From: SHZI01 sp031395645
GTDB lineage: Bacteria > Pseudomonadota > Gammaproteobacteria > Steroidobacterales > GCA-2729495
Direction of reading: 5' to 3'
Assembly (NCBI GenBank): GCA_031395645.1
Contig: JANNJM010000008.1
Coordinates: forward strand, 23,806 to 87,805
DNA: 64,000 nucleotides
Under the pieces are notes generated by a model. That model was given only the letters and a program-made list of their open reading frames with translations. It was not told the DNA's origin and did not search any database. Both the position numbers and the translations under genes were made by a program. The stretch's first letter is position 1; each line of letters begins with the position of its first letter. Shown piece after piece: positions 37,175 through 48,240 of the stretch.

Positions 37175-38130
37175 GTGCGAAATCTATTGCTGTTGTTGTC
37201 TTTGTCCGGTGTCCTGGTCGCTTGTGCGTCGCCTCCCCAGTTGGAAGCGCCGCCTGACGAGCTGGTGCCGGCCGCGCGGCTCCCGGAGCCGCCGAAGCCG
37301 GTCGAAGTGGTGGAGATTCCCAAACTTCTACCGCTGCCGGGGCAGCTCAAGCCCAAGCCGCCGCTGTCCGAGTCTGCCGCCGCCGATCCGCGCGGCGCGG
37401 TGAGCGTGGCCCACGAGGCGGCCCGGGTCGAGCCGACCCTCGACAACTACGTCAATGCCACGCAGCTGTGGCCCTACAGTCCGGATGCCTTGTACCAGGT
37501 CTACGCCAGCCCTGAGCGGGTGACGGACATCGCCCTCGAGGCCGGCGAGACCTTGATCTCGGTGTCCGCCGGCGACACGGTCCGCTGGGTGATTGGGGAC
37601 ACGGTGAGTGACACCGGTGCCGAGGAGCGCGTCCACGTGCTCGTGAAGCCGGTGCGGGCGGATCTCGCCACCAACCTGGTCATTCACACCAACCGCCGCA
37701 GTTACCACCTGGAGCTGACCGCCACCCCGGACACCTGGATGGCCGCGGTCGCCTGGCGCTACCCGCTGGACCGACTGGCGATGCTCAAGACCAACACGGC
37801 CAACGCGGAAGCCGTGGCGCCGGTCGCCACCGGCGTGGCGCTGGAGCGGCTGAACTTCCGCTACAGCATCACTGGTGACAGCCCGGCTTGGCGGCCCCTG
37901 CGGGCCTTCGATGACGGGGCGAAAGTCTACATCCAGTTCCCGGCCGGGGTCAGCGACCTGCCCCCGCTGTTCACGGTCGGCCCGAAGGGCCAGGTGGAGC
38001 TGGTGAACTACCGCAGTCGGCCGCCGTACTACCTGGTGGACCGAATGTTTGAGGCGGCGGAGTTGCGTCTCGGCGGGGATGCCCAGCAGGCGGTGCGCAT
38101 CAGCCGCCTGCCGGCGGCGGAGCGCCGGCG

Positions 38131-38134
<4 letters not shown>
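37175..38134 (+). CDS. trbG: TrbG outer-membrane channel protein
   Basis: A 319-residue VirB9-like protein with a lipoprotein signal (LSGVLVAC, lipobox Cys at about 16). It then has a Pro-rich spacer and the conserved QVYASPERVTDIALEAGETL segment of VirB9 family beta domains. GTG start behind a GAAGGAG site. Confidence 0.94.
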
Positions 38135-39446
<1,312 letters not shown>

Positions 39447-39450
<4 letters not shown>

Positions 39451-39662
39451 AGCTGCGACTGGGGCCGCTGCCAGTAGCGAAACCGGTGCGCTTGACCATC
39501 ACGGTCTCCGTAGAACTTAAGTCGGCGTTGGACGACTACGCAAGACTGCACGCGGACGCGCACGGCCAGGCGGTGACGGCGGAGACGCTGATCCCGGTGA
39601 TGCTGCAGACCTTTGTGGCGAACGATCGGGGATTTCAGCAGGCGCGGCGACAGAAGGCGTAG
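39447..39662 (+). CDS. DUF2274 protein closing the trb operon
   Basis: A 71-residue protein, MKLRLGPLPVAKPVRLTITV then LKSALDDYARLHAD, of the DUF2274 family, which is regularly the last gene of trbBCDEJLFGI operons. It may be a small DNA-binding protein. The GTG start overlaps the trbI stop. Most of the gene is also covered by the antisense 3' end of the convergent lysR gene. Confidence 0.9.
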
Positions 39663-40554
39663 TCGCACAGCGCCAGGGGCGCTGGCCGATGACAATCCGT
39701 AGGGCCTCGATACCGGGGTGTTGATTGCCGTCGCGATAGGTCAGTGCCACGGGCAGTCGGGGGTTGTGGCCCGCTATCGTGTGCGTCGCGACTCCGAGGT
39801 GGCCCACGGCATCCGCGAGGCCCGACGGCAGCAGGGCGACGGCCGGCACGGCCGCGACCGTGGTCAGCAGGCCCAGCCAGGAGGTGATACTCCGCACCGG
39901 CGGTACACGGCTGTTGGTCTGGTCGGCGAGCGCCTGGAGCCAGTGCTCGGCCGCGACGGCCCAACCGTCAGTGACGAGAATTTCCGGCATCTCCAGAAGA
40001 TTGCTCACAGTAGGGTGAGCCCTCCCCGGGACTCCGCGTCGTTGCGCTGTCGCGGCGACGAACCGCTCCGTCCAGCAAGGCGCTCGGGTCAGGGCGGACG
40101 AAGCGCCCGGATTAAGGGTGACACCCACGTCGATTGAACCGGCGCTCAGGGCCGCCATAGCATTCCCCGCGCCGAGTGAGACGATCTCAACCGACAGGTC
40201 CGGCAACTGCTGGCGTAGGGCGGCCACGCACACCGTGAGACGCGGTGTGGCCACGGCGTCGCTCACCCCGATGCGCAGGCACCGCGTTGAGGCGGCCTCA
40301 ACGTCAACAACGTGAGCCTTCAGTCGCGCGGCGTGGGCCAGGATAGCGCGGGCCTCTGGCAGCAGCGCGACACCCATGGCAGTCAGCTCGCTGCCCTTGG
40401 CTGACCGGTGCAGCAGGGGGCAACGCAGTTGGCCTTCCAGGTGCCGTATAGAGCGGGAGAGGGGCGACTGCTCGATGCCGAGGCGGGCCGCTGCCCTCCC
40501 GAAATGACCCTCCTCGGCAACCGCGATGAAGTGTCGGAGGTGGCGCAGTTCCAT
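39517..40554 (-). CDS. LysR-family transcriptional regulator
   Basis: A 345-residue regulator: winged helix-turn-helix at 1-60 (MELRHLRHFIAVAEEGHFGRAAARLG and then SPLSRSIRHLE), then a periplasmic-binding-protein-like effector domain (about 90-290). The ATG at 40554 begins exactly at the family's usual MELRHLR; the longer upstream frame is rejected. The last 50 residues are Pro/Arg/Ser-rich and are simply the complement of the DUF2274 gene, so the original stop seems lost. LysR regulators next to tra/trb genes are common and may control transfer. Confidence 0.92.
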   Translation of the reverse strand: MELRHLRHFIAVAEEGHFGRAAARLGIEQSPLSRSIRHLEGQLRCPLLHRSAKGSELTAMGVALLPEARAILAHAARLKAHVVDVEAASTRCLRIGVSDAVATPRLTVCVAALRQQLPDLSVEIVSLGAGNAMAALSAGSIDVGVTLNPGASSALTRAPCWTERFVAATAQRRGVPGRAHPTVSNLLEMPEILVTDGWAVAAEHWLQALADQTNSRVPPVRSITSWLGLLTTVAAVPAVALLPSGLADAVGHLGVATHTIAGHNPRLPVALTYRDGNQHPGIEALRIVIGQRPWRCATTPSVAAPAEIPDRSPQRSAASPGSASPPSPPGRARPRAVLRSRPTPT

Positions 40555-40851
40555 CGGTCGATTTCGACGGATGCGCGAAGCCGGCACAACCGGGCCGGTC
40601 GTACTGGGTCGTACTTTGGCAATGGGCTGTTGGATTTTGCGGTGCGGGGGGCCTTTCCCTCGCGTTGCTCGTGGCGAGCTACACGGGGCGGTATCGAGGC
40701 TGCCAACCGATTGACTTCGGCCCCGAGTCAGGCGATTCTCGGGCCCACAACAAACTGATTCGGACCCTAGGTCCGTGCATTCGAAGGAGCCGGACGGTCG
40801 GAGTCGCTGCATCCGCCGTTCGTGGGGCGGCTCCCCATCTAAGGGGGAGCC

Positions 40852-41931
40852 ATGATTGAGTGTCGTTTGAAGTCGATTTGCCTCACGGCCAGTGAGGCAA
40901 TTTCAAGTTGGCCGCCTAGCGCGCGGATTCCAAAGGCTTCGCCGCCAAGTTTGGTCCCACACCGGGCACCGATTGTCGCGATGGTACTTTTTCTGTTGGC
41001 CGTCCGGCCATCAGCTGGCATTGCCGATGCATCATCGATAGTTCCGGACAAATGTGCTGACCCAAAAGCAGTTGAATTTTCAGGTTCCGACGGAAAGTTG
41101 GATCGAGCGGAGATGGAAGTCTTCTTGCGCCACCTGAATTCATGCGTCTTTCGAGACTTTGACGTTGACGTGAGGGATGCAAGCGGAAACCTCACTAGTC
41201 TCCGAGACGGCGTCCTAGGCCCAAAGGAACGGCAGGCCTACGTTGACCGCAACCGATTAGAAGCCCAGGAAACCCTCGAAAAGCATATTGAGTCACTGAA
41301 CAAGGCGATTGCGCCAACCGTAACGGCCCTTGCGCCCGATACGGAGGGCGACGGAGTGACTGTGTCGGCTGCTGAAAAGATTCTGCCAATCGAGAAACGT
41401 GAGAAGGCCTACGTATTCGGCGCCTTTATGAGCGCATCGGATCAGATTAAGGACTCGGCGGGCTGGAGTGCCGGTATTGGGTACAGGGCTAGGCAGTTGC
41501 CGTTAAGCGTCGCCGGCGCGTTCGTGCTGGACCTGCAACTACGGTTCGATGCCGTTCGCACGAGCACCACCCTAGAGAACACGAATACGCATCGCATCAC
41601 CTTTAACCCAATTGCCTACGAGCTGCCCCTGTGGCCTACCAGTGGCGGGTCTGACCGACCGCCATTGTTCAAGCTCGGCCTGTTTGGTGTCACTGAGGAG
41701 CGCTTAAGGAAAGTGAATCGCTCAGACGCGTCCGAGATCAAGAAGGACTCGACCGGTTTCGTCTACTCTGCTGGCCTAGACGTCGGCCTGGCCGCCGAGG
41801 ACCGGCTTCGCCTCGAATTTGCCTACACCATACGGCTCGACGAATTCCTGAGCAACAAGCTGTCGGATGACGTCAGTCTCGGTATCCGTTACAACTTCGC
41901 TGGCCCACCGAATATCCTGTTCGTGAAATAG
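40852..41931 (+). CDS. Exported protein with EF-hand-like motif and barrel-like C-terminus
   Basis: A 359-residue protein preceded by a strong AGGGGGAG ribosome site. A hydrophobic stretch at about 40-56 (APIVAMVLFLLAVRPSAGIADA) is a late signal peptide. Residues 77-90, SGSDGKLDRAEMEVF, match an EF-hand-like calcium loop. Residues 110-150 are helical, and from about 180 alternating strands suggest an outer-membrane barrel, though the last residue is Lys, not the usual aromatic. It is the first of three rightward genes ending in the protease-nuclease fusion. The function is unknown. Confidence 0.6.
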   Translation: MIECRLKSICLTASEAISSWPPSARIPKASPPSLVPHRAPIVAMVLFLLAVRPSAGIADASSIVPDKCADPKAVEFSGSDGKLDRAEMEVFLRHLNSCVFRDFDVDVRDASGNLTSLRDGVLGPKERQAYVDRNRLEAQETLEKHIESLNKAIAPTVTALAPDTEGDGVTVSAAEKILPIEKREKAYVFGAFMSASDQIKDSAGWSAGIGYRARQLPLSVAGAFVLDLQLRFDAVRTSTTLENTNTHRITFNPIAYELPLWPTSGGSDRPPLFKLGLFGVTEERLRKVNRSDASEIKKDSTGFVYSAGLDVGLAAEDRLRLEFAYTIRLDEFLSNKLSDDVSLGIRYNFAGPPNILFVK

Positions 41932-42064
41932 TAATGCGTGTTTTTTTCAACGGAACCATCGACCGCTGTGACAAGTTGATCCCCCTTGGAGCCGACCGAA
42001 GACTGGCCAAATACACATCGGGAGTCGGATCCCTTGTTCAACTTCCAAGAAGGGTGAATAGGTA

Positions 42065-43276
42065 GTGAGCCTAGTCGACGCCTATGAGAAGCGGCTCGCC
42101 TTGGTCTCGGATTATGCGCGGTCATTGCTATTCGCACTGCTACTTTTTGCGGTGGCGCTGGCGGTAAGTGGACTTATACGCGCGCTACAAATGGAAAGGT
42201 CTCTCGCCGAGATTGATCGACTCACGACGGCCATAGGCGCCTCCTGGGCGCCGATTGAGCCCTTGTATTCACGTTCCTTTGATCTAATGGCGCAATATGC
42301 GGCTGAGCACTCGACGCCGTGGTCGCAGGTGTACTTATTTCTTTCTATTTCCTACATTGCATTCATCCAGGCCGCACCGAGTCTTGACAATCCAACCATG
42401 TCGAAGACGTTGGCCGATGTAGGAGAGTTGGGAAATCGACTCCACGATTACAATTCCGACGTCCGCCAAATCGCTGCTGCTCAACGTCGAGGTCTTCCCT
42501 TCGAGCAGCTCTCGAAAGCAGACCTCCAAGCGCTAGTTCGTATATTTGCCTTTAAGCTCACGCCCAGGCAGGTGGAAACAATGGAGAAGACGGCGAAGCT
42601 TGCGACAGTTGCATTGGCGCTGCAAGAAGCTGGGCCCGAATCCCTTCGCTTTGCACCACACGTGAAAAATCTACTTGTTCGTTTCTCCGGGGGGGTGAAA
42701 TTCAGCGAAGTCACGACTAACTTGATGTTGCAAGACCTTCGGGCAACCGGTCGGTCTGAGAGTACATCTCCGGAGTTTATTGGCTTGAGAGGTCGGATAG
42801 TCAATCTTCCCGGGCAAAATATTGCGCAAGTCGAGGACGAGCGTGATGAGGCGCGAGGAAAGGTAACGAGGCTAAATCAGGATGCTGGAGTTGACCTCCC
42901 GTTTCTCGGTGTGATGATAAAGCCCGCTCATTTGTTGGTAGGTAGTACGCTTGTCAATGCCGTACTGTTGATCATCTTTGTGACCGCCATTCGACGAATG
43001 ACGCGCGATGTCGGTCGCTGGCAGGACTTGGCAGGCTGCAAGTCAGTGGACGAGATTTGTATCGCGTTCCGGATCGAAATAGTCTCGACCTCGTGGCCCC
43101 GGCGCTTACTCTATGGGTTTTTATTGCTAAGCCCAAGCATCGCAGCTGCCAGTCTATTTGTCGGAGACACTGCGGACGATCGTCTTCTCGCGACTGCAGT
43201 TGCGGCGGCGCTGGTCTCGCTGGCTTTCACCGCAGTTTCTCAGAGATCCAAAAACTATTTACCCATCTGGTGGTAG
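42065..43276 (+). CDS. Multi-pass membrane protein of unknown function
   Basis: A 403-residue protein with a transmembrane helix near the N-terminus (about 20-42), a long soluble helical region (45-285) and three hydrophobic segments near the C-terminus (about 296-316, 345-365 and 375-393). It starts with GTG behind a weak AGGT site. The soluble part has coiled-coil character near 255-285. I recognise no family. Position and strand suggest co-expression with the protease-nuclease gene 106 bases downstream. Confidence 0.55.
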   Translation: MSLVDAYEKRLALVSDYARSLLFALLLFAVALAVSGLIRALQMERSLAEIDRLTTAIGASWAPIEPLYSRSFDLMAQYAAEHSTPWSQVYLFLSISYIAFIQAAPSLDNPTMSKTLADVGELGNRLHDYNSDVRQIAAAQRRGLPFEQLSKADLQALVRIFAFKLTPRQVETMEKTAKLATVALALQEAGPESLRFAPHVKNLLVRFSGGVKFSEVTTNLMLQDLRATGRSESTSPEFIGLRGRIVNLPGQNIAQVEDERDEARGKVTRLNQDAGVDLPFLGVMIKPAHLLVGSTLVNAVLLIIFVTAIRRMTRDVGRWQDLAGCKSVDEICIAFRIEIVSTSWPRRLLYGFLLLSPSIAAASLFVGDTADDRLLATAVAAALVSLAFTAVSQRSKNYLPIWW

Positions 43277-43382
43277 CCATCGATGCCTCTAGGCGCCACG
43301 ATACAACGAAGGCCCAGCTATTTCGGCGATTGAATCGCCGCCGAAACCAACACGTCAACCGGGTAGACTGAAGGAAGACCGA

Positions 43383-45755
43383 ATGAAGCCCCCACCGAGA
43401 ATCGCCCAGGCGGCACGCGCCCGCATAACCAAAGCCGCGGCGCAAATTCGAGAATCGTTTGCCGCCTTCGCCGACGGCAGGCCTGGCGATGCCGAGCCGG
43501 AAGCCGCCCGACGGGTACAAGTCTATCAGGTGCGCACCGGCAGCTCTTTGCAGGACGCGCGCCGCGAGGTTGCCAAACCCACCGAGGGCCAGGAGAGGAT
43601 TTGGGGGGAGACGGTCGACTTCGTCGATGTTGCGTTCTTCGAGCGCGGAAGGCGCGCCGCCCGGGCGGTTGCACGCATCATTACGAAAGACGGCGTCGCT
43701 CTGGGAACGGGATTTCTGATCTCGCCGCGGATGCTCATGACCAACAATCACGTCATCGGCACGGCGGCAGAGTCGGCAGGATTGGTGGCCGAATTCGACT
43801 ATCAGCGCGACCTCAATGGCAGCGCTATGCCGGTCACGCGGTATACGTTTGACGCCGCGCGCTGCTTCGTGACGAATGGCCAGGATGACCTGGATTACAC
43901 CGTCATCGCGCTGGGCGAGCGAGTCACGGGCCCGAAGACTCTGGCTCAGTTTGGCTATCTGCCGATCAGCAATGCCCGCAACAAGCATCAGCTCGGTGAC
44001 CTCGTGAACATCATCCAGCATCCTGACGGCCGGCCAAAAGAGGCCGTACTGCGCGAGAATCAGATCGTCTCGCGCCTTGGCACGGTGCTCCACTATGTGG
44101 CCGATACCGAGCCCGGGTCGTCCGGCTCACCGGTATTCAACGTGCAATTCGCAGTAGTCGCATTGCACCACTGGGGGTCGCCGCACCGGGAGCTGACCGA
44201 CGAGCACGGCAAGACGGTCCCCAAAACCGTGAATGAGGGTATCCGTGCGAGCGCGATCTATGGGGACCTGGCCACGCTGCGGAGTGGCATGACGCCGCTG
44301 TCACGCGAATACATCGACGAAGCCTTGCGAATTGGCCTCAAGGACACCGCGCCGGCTGCTACCCCTTCAGAACCCGAGTCCAGTACCTGGAACGCCGGCG
44401 CTGGGCACGCTTCCCCTGTTGCTCGAATGTCCCAAGATGGCACGGCTACCTGGACGATTCCGGTGCAGGTTTCGGTCCGGGTCGGCGATGGGCGCGCAGC
44501 GTCGCGAATTCCGGAAACCCTCGTGACGCAAACGGGTGCAGGATCGCCTACCCAGTCTGAAGAGGGTCAAGGCGAAGCCATGCTCGAACTCGATCGGAAC
44601 TACGATAACCGCGGTGGATACGATCCGAACTTCCTCGGGGGCAAGGCCATCCCACTCCCCAAGCTTTCCGCCGCCCAGGCTAAGGTCGCCGCTAGGAACC
44701 AGCAAGCGGCCTCGCACGACAACCCGTTCGAGCTGAAATACCACCACTACAGCGTGCTGATGAACGGCCTGCGACGCTTGGCGTTCGTTTCGGCCGTCAA
44801 CATTGACGGGGCGACATCCAAGGACTTCAATCGCCAGGCCGGCATCATCAGCGACCCCTTCGAGAGCGCGGTCAACGGCGAAGCCACCGAATTGTGGTTC
44901 GCGGAAGACCGCATTCGCGAAGATGAGCAGACGCCGAGGGACTTCTATCAGGGGCAGACGACGTTCGATGCTCATGGCAACAAGGTGATCGACAAGAGGA
45001 CCGGCGGCGTTCACATCAACCGGATGTTCCAGCAAGGCCATTTGACGCGACGGCAGGATCCTCTGTGGGGTCACGACGACAATCTCATCCGGTTTGCGAA
45101 CGCGGATACCTTCCACGTCACGAACTGTGCGCCTCAGGTCGGGTTTTTCAATATGGGAATAGCCAAGCGCGAAAACATCGAGGGCAAAGCGAAGACCACG
45201 AAGAGCACGAACAAAAGAACAAGCGCACATGCCGGTGGCAACCTGTATTGGCGGGCGCTCGAGGAGTACGTCCTCAGCAATGCACGCGCCAATCGGGGAC
45301 GCGTGTGCGTTTTTACGGGACCGGTCTTCGACGATGAAAACGACTGCGATTGGGATCGCGGTCGGCCGGATATGAAAGGATTCAAGGCCCCTCGAGAGTT
45401 CTGGAAACTCATCCTGCGCGTCGAGAACAAGGCATTGCATGCGACCGCACTGGTCATCGATCAATCGCCGCTCATCGACTATCTACCCGAAGCGGTCCGG
45501 CGGGGCGAAGTCATCGAGCGGCTGCCGTATGAGAAGATCGCCAAGTATCATGCGAGCCTCGCGGAACTCGAATCGCGCACTCGCCTCGACTTCGGCAAGG
45601 AAGTGCGCGCCGCCGACACCTATGTGCCCACGGGCCGTGGCGAGAAAAGGCGTCTACGGAAAGTCGAGGATATCAGCGAGGTCTCGTTGACCAAACCACG
45701 AGGACGACGCGATTCGGCGCGGAGCAGTGCGCTAGTGCGGAAAGTAGTCCGCTAG
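43383..45755 (+). CDS. Trypsin-like protease fused to DNA/RNA non-specific endonuclease
   Basis: A 790-residue two-enzyme protein. The N-terminal 30 residues are helical. A trypsin-like domain spans about 95-310, with His123 in MTNNHVIG, an Asp near 169-171 in DDLDYTVIAL, and the nucleophile Ser at about 247 in PGSSGSPVF. A linker follows, then an NUC-type endonuclease domain (about 455-730) with a DRGH-like catalytic motif QQGHLTRRQD near 551 and the downstream TFHVTNCAPQVGFFN and VFTGPVFDD motifs of the family. There is no signal peptide, so it is probably cytosolic, with the protease perhaps releasing the nuclease. Such fusions occur in bacterial conflict systems. An AAGGAAG site precedes the ATG. 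Confidence 0.88.
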   Translation: MKPPPRIAQAARARITKAAAQIRESFAAFADGRPGDAEPEAARRVQVYQVRTGSSLQDARREVAKPTEGQERIWGETVDFVDVAFFERGRRAARAVARIITKDGVALGTGFLISPRMLMTNNHVIGTAAESAGLVAEFDYQRDLNGSAMPVTRYTFDAARCFVTNGQDDLDYTVIALGERVTGPKTLAQFGYLPISNARNKHQLGDLVNIIQHPDGRPKEAVLRENQIVSRLGTVLHYVADTEPGSSGSPVFNVQFAVVALHHWGSPHRELTDEHGKTVPKTVNEGIRASAIYGDLATLRSGMTPLSREYIDEALRIGLKDTAPAATPSEPESSTWNAGAGHASPVARMSQDGTATWTIPVQVSVRVGDGRAASRIPETLVTQTGAGSPTQSEEGQGEAMLELDRNYDNRGGYDPNFLGGKAIPLPKLSAAQAKVAARNQQAASHDNPFELKYHHYSVLMNGLRRLAFVSAVNIDGATSKDFNRQAGIISDPFESAVNGEATELWFAEDRIREDEQTPRDFYQGQTTFDAHGNKVIDKRTGGVHINRMFQQGHLTRRQDPLWGHDDNLIRFANADTFHVTNCAPQVGFFNMGIAKRENIEGKAKTTKSTNKRTSAHAGGNLYWRALEEYVLSNARANRGRVCVFTGPVFDDENDCDWDRGRPDMKGFKAPREFWKLILRVENKALHATALVIDQSPLIDYLPEAVRRGEVIERLPYEKIAKYHASLAELESRTRLDFGKEVRAADTYVPTGRGEKRRLRKVEDISEVSLTKPRGRRDSARSSALVRKVVR

Positions 45756-45772
45756 TGCCCCGGGAGTCTACC

Positions 45773-45928
45773 TGAGGTCAGAAGTGGAATTGTCTCGTAA
45801 TCTGAGTCGAGGAGGTTCCCGTGAATAAATCAAAGTTTACCGACAGCCAGAAAAGTGGCGTTCTTAAGCAGGCCGCGGCCGGGACGTCGGTGCCCGTGGT
45901 GCTCGAACACGACGAGGTCGCGGAGTAG
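45773..45928 (+). mobile_element. IS3-family remnant: left end plus truncated orfA
   Basis: A terminal-like sequence starting TGAGGTCAGAAGTGGA is followed by a GGAGG site and a GTG-started 35-codon frame, MNKSKFTDSQKSGVLKQAAAGTSVPVV, matching the start of IS3 OrfA helix-turn-helix proteins before it stops early. The same terminal sequence recurs at 54779. No OrfB follows here. Confidence 0.75.
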
Positions 45929-45992
45929 GACTCCACCTACGATCTGGCCACTAGCGGCTGACAATTTCCGCCCCTAGCTGACCTCGTGCCTC

Positions 45993-47243
45993 CTAACGGG
46001 CCAGCCCTTTAACCATCACCTTACCGTTCTGCGCCCTATAGAGCATCGCTCGGATGGACATCACGTAAACAGGATCGCATACGGCGTAGTTCCTGCCGGT
46101 ACCGATTCGAATCAGCATGGGTCTGTCTCCATCGGCAAGGTCGGCAAGTATTTGACCGATACCAAGGCTTCCGTTTCCGGTCTTCTGGGGGAACTCTTTA
46201 CGTATTGCGTCCTCGATCTCTTTAGCATTGAAATGCTGCTTCGTGAGTTTCCCTATGACGAAGATCGTCTGGTTCTTGCGTTGGACGCCCGACTCCTTTT
46301 GATTGAGGTGCCTCTGAACGACGTCCCACGCTGTGCGAAATGACCCGACGAGCATCGCACGATCAGCCTCGTCCATTTGCATGGGATCGAACAGCCAGTC
46401 GCTTTTGGCCAATTCGTGCGCAAGCGCTTCACAATACTCGTGAACGCGCTGCGGTATGCCAAGACTCCGGTGGTGGACGTGTTCGATGATTGACTCTAGG
46501 TGCGCGGTTGTCGCGCTAACTTTGAGTTGCTTAAATCCACGAGTTACAAGCTCCCTCACCTGATTCACGTTCATTCCGCTAACGCGAGGGAGTTCCGTGA
46601 GTCTGTTTGAAACTGAGCGAAGATTCTCTATACCAGAGAAGTACTTAAGGACCCCATCGGGTACACCAACAATTAGTAACTGTACTTGATGGCAGGCGTA
46701 CCGTGGGTCATCGCAAAGAATAATGATGTGTGCCAACTCATCCATTAGGGCGCGTGAGGAAAACAGCGCCTCCAGATTGTCGAGAATCAGAACTTTCTTC
46801 CCCGAATGTTGCTGATCGAAAGCCTTGAATGCTTCCAACAGCGGTTCGTCCTGTTTAACGGAGTACATGCCCTTATGGCTCACCTGGGCGGAGGCGACTA
46901 CAGCATCAAGTCCAGCCACTTTGGTCTCCTCATAGGCGGACTTTCCGGCTGCTCCGGTGCGGACAAGTGCATCATGAATTTCTTTTGTTATGGAATTCTT
47001 TCTGGCTCCATTCGCGCAGTTGGCGACCGCAAAAGGAACTTTGTCTTGCGAGAGCACGCGTCGATAAAGCCACGTCTTTCCGTTTCCACTCTCCCCGTGC
47101 AAAACGATGTGCTTCGACGATCCGATAGCCCGCCGAAGAAATTCTTCGTGGTTGGGTCGTTCGATGTACATGCTCTCGTTGATCTCGTGAGTACGAGGCG
47201 TAAATACCTCATTGATACTCTTGCGAAAAATTGTCACGGTCAT
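45993..47243 (-). CDS. AAA-type ATP-binding protein
   Basis: A 416-residue P-loop ATPase. Walker A HGESGNGKTWL lies at 49-59, Walker B KKVLILDNLEALF near 145-157. The next motifs (LLIVGVP and an Arg-finger-like region) fit the STAND/AAA type of ATPase. The C-terminal 130 residues are a helical domain of unknown kind. The ATG at 47243 follows GAGGGT. The gene stands alone between insertion-sequence fragments and faces the protease-nuclease gene. ATPases of this shape are common in defence islands, but nothing links it to a known system. Confidence 0.75.
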   Translation of the reverse strand: MTVTIFRKSINEVFTPRTHEINESMYIERPNHEEFLRRAIGSSKHIVLHGESGNGKTWLYRRVLSQDKVPFAVANCANGARKNSITKEIHDALVRTGAAGKSAYEETKVAGLDAVVASAQVSHKGMYSVKQDEPLLEAFKAFDQQHSGKKVLILDNLEALFSSRALMDELAHIIILCDDPRYACHQVQLLIVGVPDGVLKYFSGIENLRSVSNRLTELPRVSGMNVNQVRELVTRGFKQLKVSATTAHLESIIEHVHHRSLGIPQRVHEYCEALAHELAKSDWLFDPMQMDEADRAMLVGSFRTAWDVVQRHLNQKESGVQRKNQTIFVIGKLTKQHFNAKEIEDAIRKEFPQKTGNGSLGIGQILADLADGDRPMLIRIGTGRNYAVCDPVYVMSIRAMLYRAQNGKVMVKGLAR

Positions 47244-47392
47244 CAATTACCCTCGTTATAGCCAAAGAGGTATTGCTTGTGTCGGTTCCAGATGTGCTGG
47301 GGGCAGCGCTTTCCCTAGCGCCGCTGACTATATGCGCTATGGGGTCTCAACCGCGATCCCCCCGCGCGCCGCGTAACTGCTTAGTGCAGATA

Positions 47393-47575
47393 TTACGTGG
47401 AATTCGGCGTCGCGAGCGCCCCCATATCCACGAAAGCCGTGGGCTGCGGCATCTCCGCGCTGATCCCTTCGCGGGCGCAGTACTGTGGCACCGGCAGTTC
47501 GCTGCCGGCGGAACCGTTCAGCAAGGCTCGCCACGCCGCCGCCGTCCGTCGTCCCGTCACTGTTCGTCGTCGCAT
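47393..47575 (-). mobile_element. Fragment of an IS66-type accessory protein (TnpA-like)
   Basis: A truncated frame, RRTVTGRRTAAAWRALLNG and then VPQYCAREGIS, resembles the N-terminal helix-turn-helix of IS66-family accessory proteins. It lacks the remainder, and its right side meets the IS3 fragment at 47590. Confidence 0.45.
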
Positions 47576-47589
47576 CGCCGATCTCCCGC

Positions 47590-48019
47590 TGGACTTCCCC
47601 CAGTATTTAGGACACTCCGGAGCCTCGTGGTGAGGCCCGTTCAAAGGCCTCGGGACTGACCCCGCCGAGATGGCTGTGCCGACGGGTCCGGTTGTAGAAG
47701 ACCTCGATGTAGTCGAACACGTCCGCCTTGGCGAGATCGCGGGTTTTGTAGATGCGCTTCTTGACGCGTTCCTTTTTCAGGCTGCTGAAGAACGATTCGG
47801 CCACGGCGTTATCCCAGCAGTTACCACGACGACTCATGCTCGGCTCGATATTGTTCGCCTGGCAGAAGCGCAGCCAGTCGTCGCTACCGTACTGGGAGCC
47901 TTGGTCGGAGTGCACAAGTACCCGCTGCTGTGGCTTGCGACGCCACACCGCCATCACCAGGGCATCAAGCACGAGCTCGCGGGCCAGCGTCGGCTTCATC
48001 GACCAGCCCGGCGGCCGTG
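47590..48019 (-). mobile_element. IS3-family transposase OrfB, 3' part
   Basis: About 135 codons of the integrase-core transposase: GWSMKPTLARELVLDALVMA, VLVHSDQGSQYGSDDW, then RRGNCWDNAVAESFFSSLK (the D and E of the DDE triad) and YNRTRRHSHLGGVSPEAF. Homology stops abruptly at about 48019, so the 5' part and OrfA are lost. A terminal-repeat-like sequence, TGGACTTCCCCCAGTATT, lies at 47590-47607. Confidence 0.9.
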
Positions 48020-48240
48020 GTGGCCGGGATCCTGGGCTGGCAGACTCAGCTTATGGGGTGTTTGAAATGCCTATTCCCCACTATTCTCGAATTGAAGCTA
48101 ACTGCGGTCACAATTGAGGCGATTGATTGCCTCACCCCACTGGATGAGGTGGGCAAGCCCAAGCTCTGCAAAATGGAGGCGCCTACGATGGTACTCTTAC
48201 TCACAACGCTGACGCCGCAACCAGTTTCAGGAGAACAATA

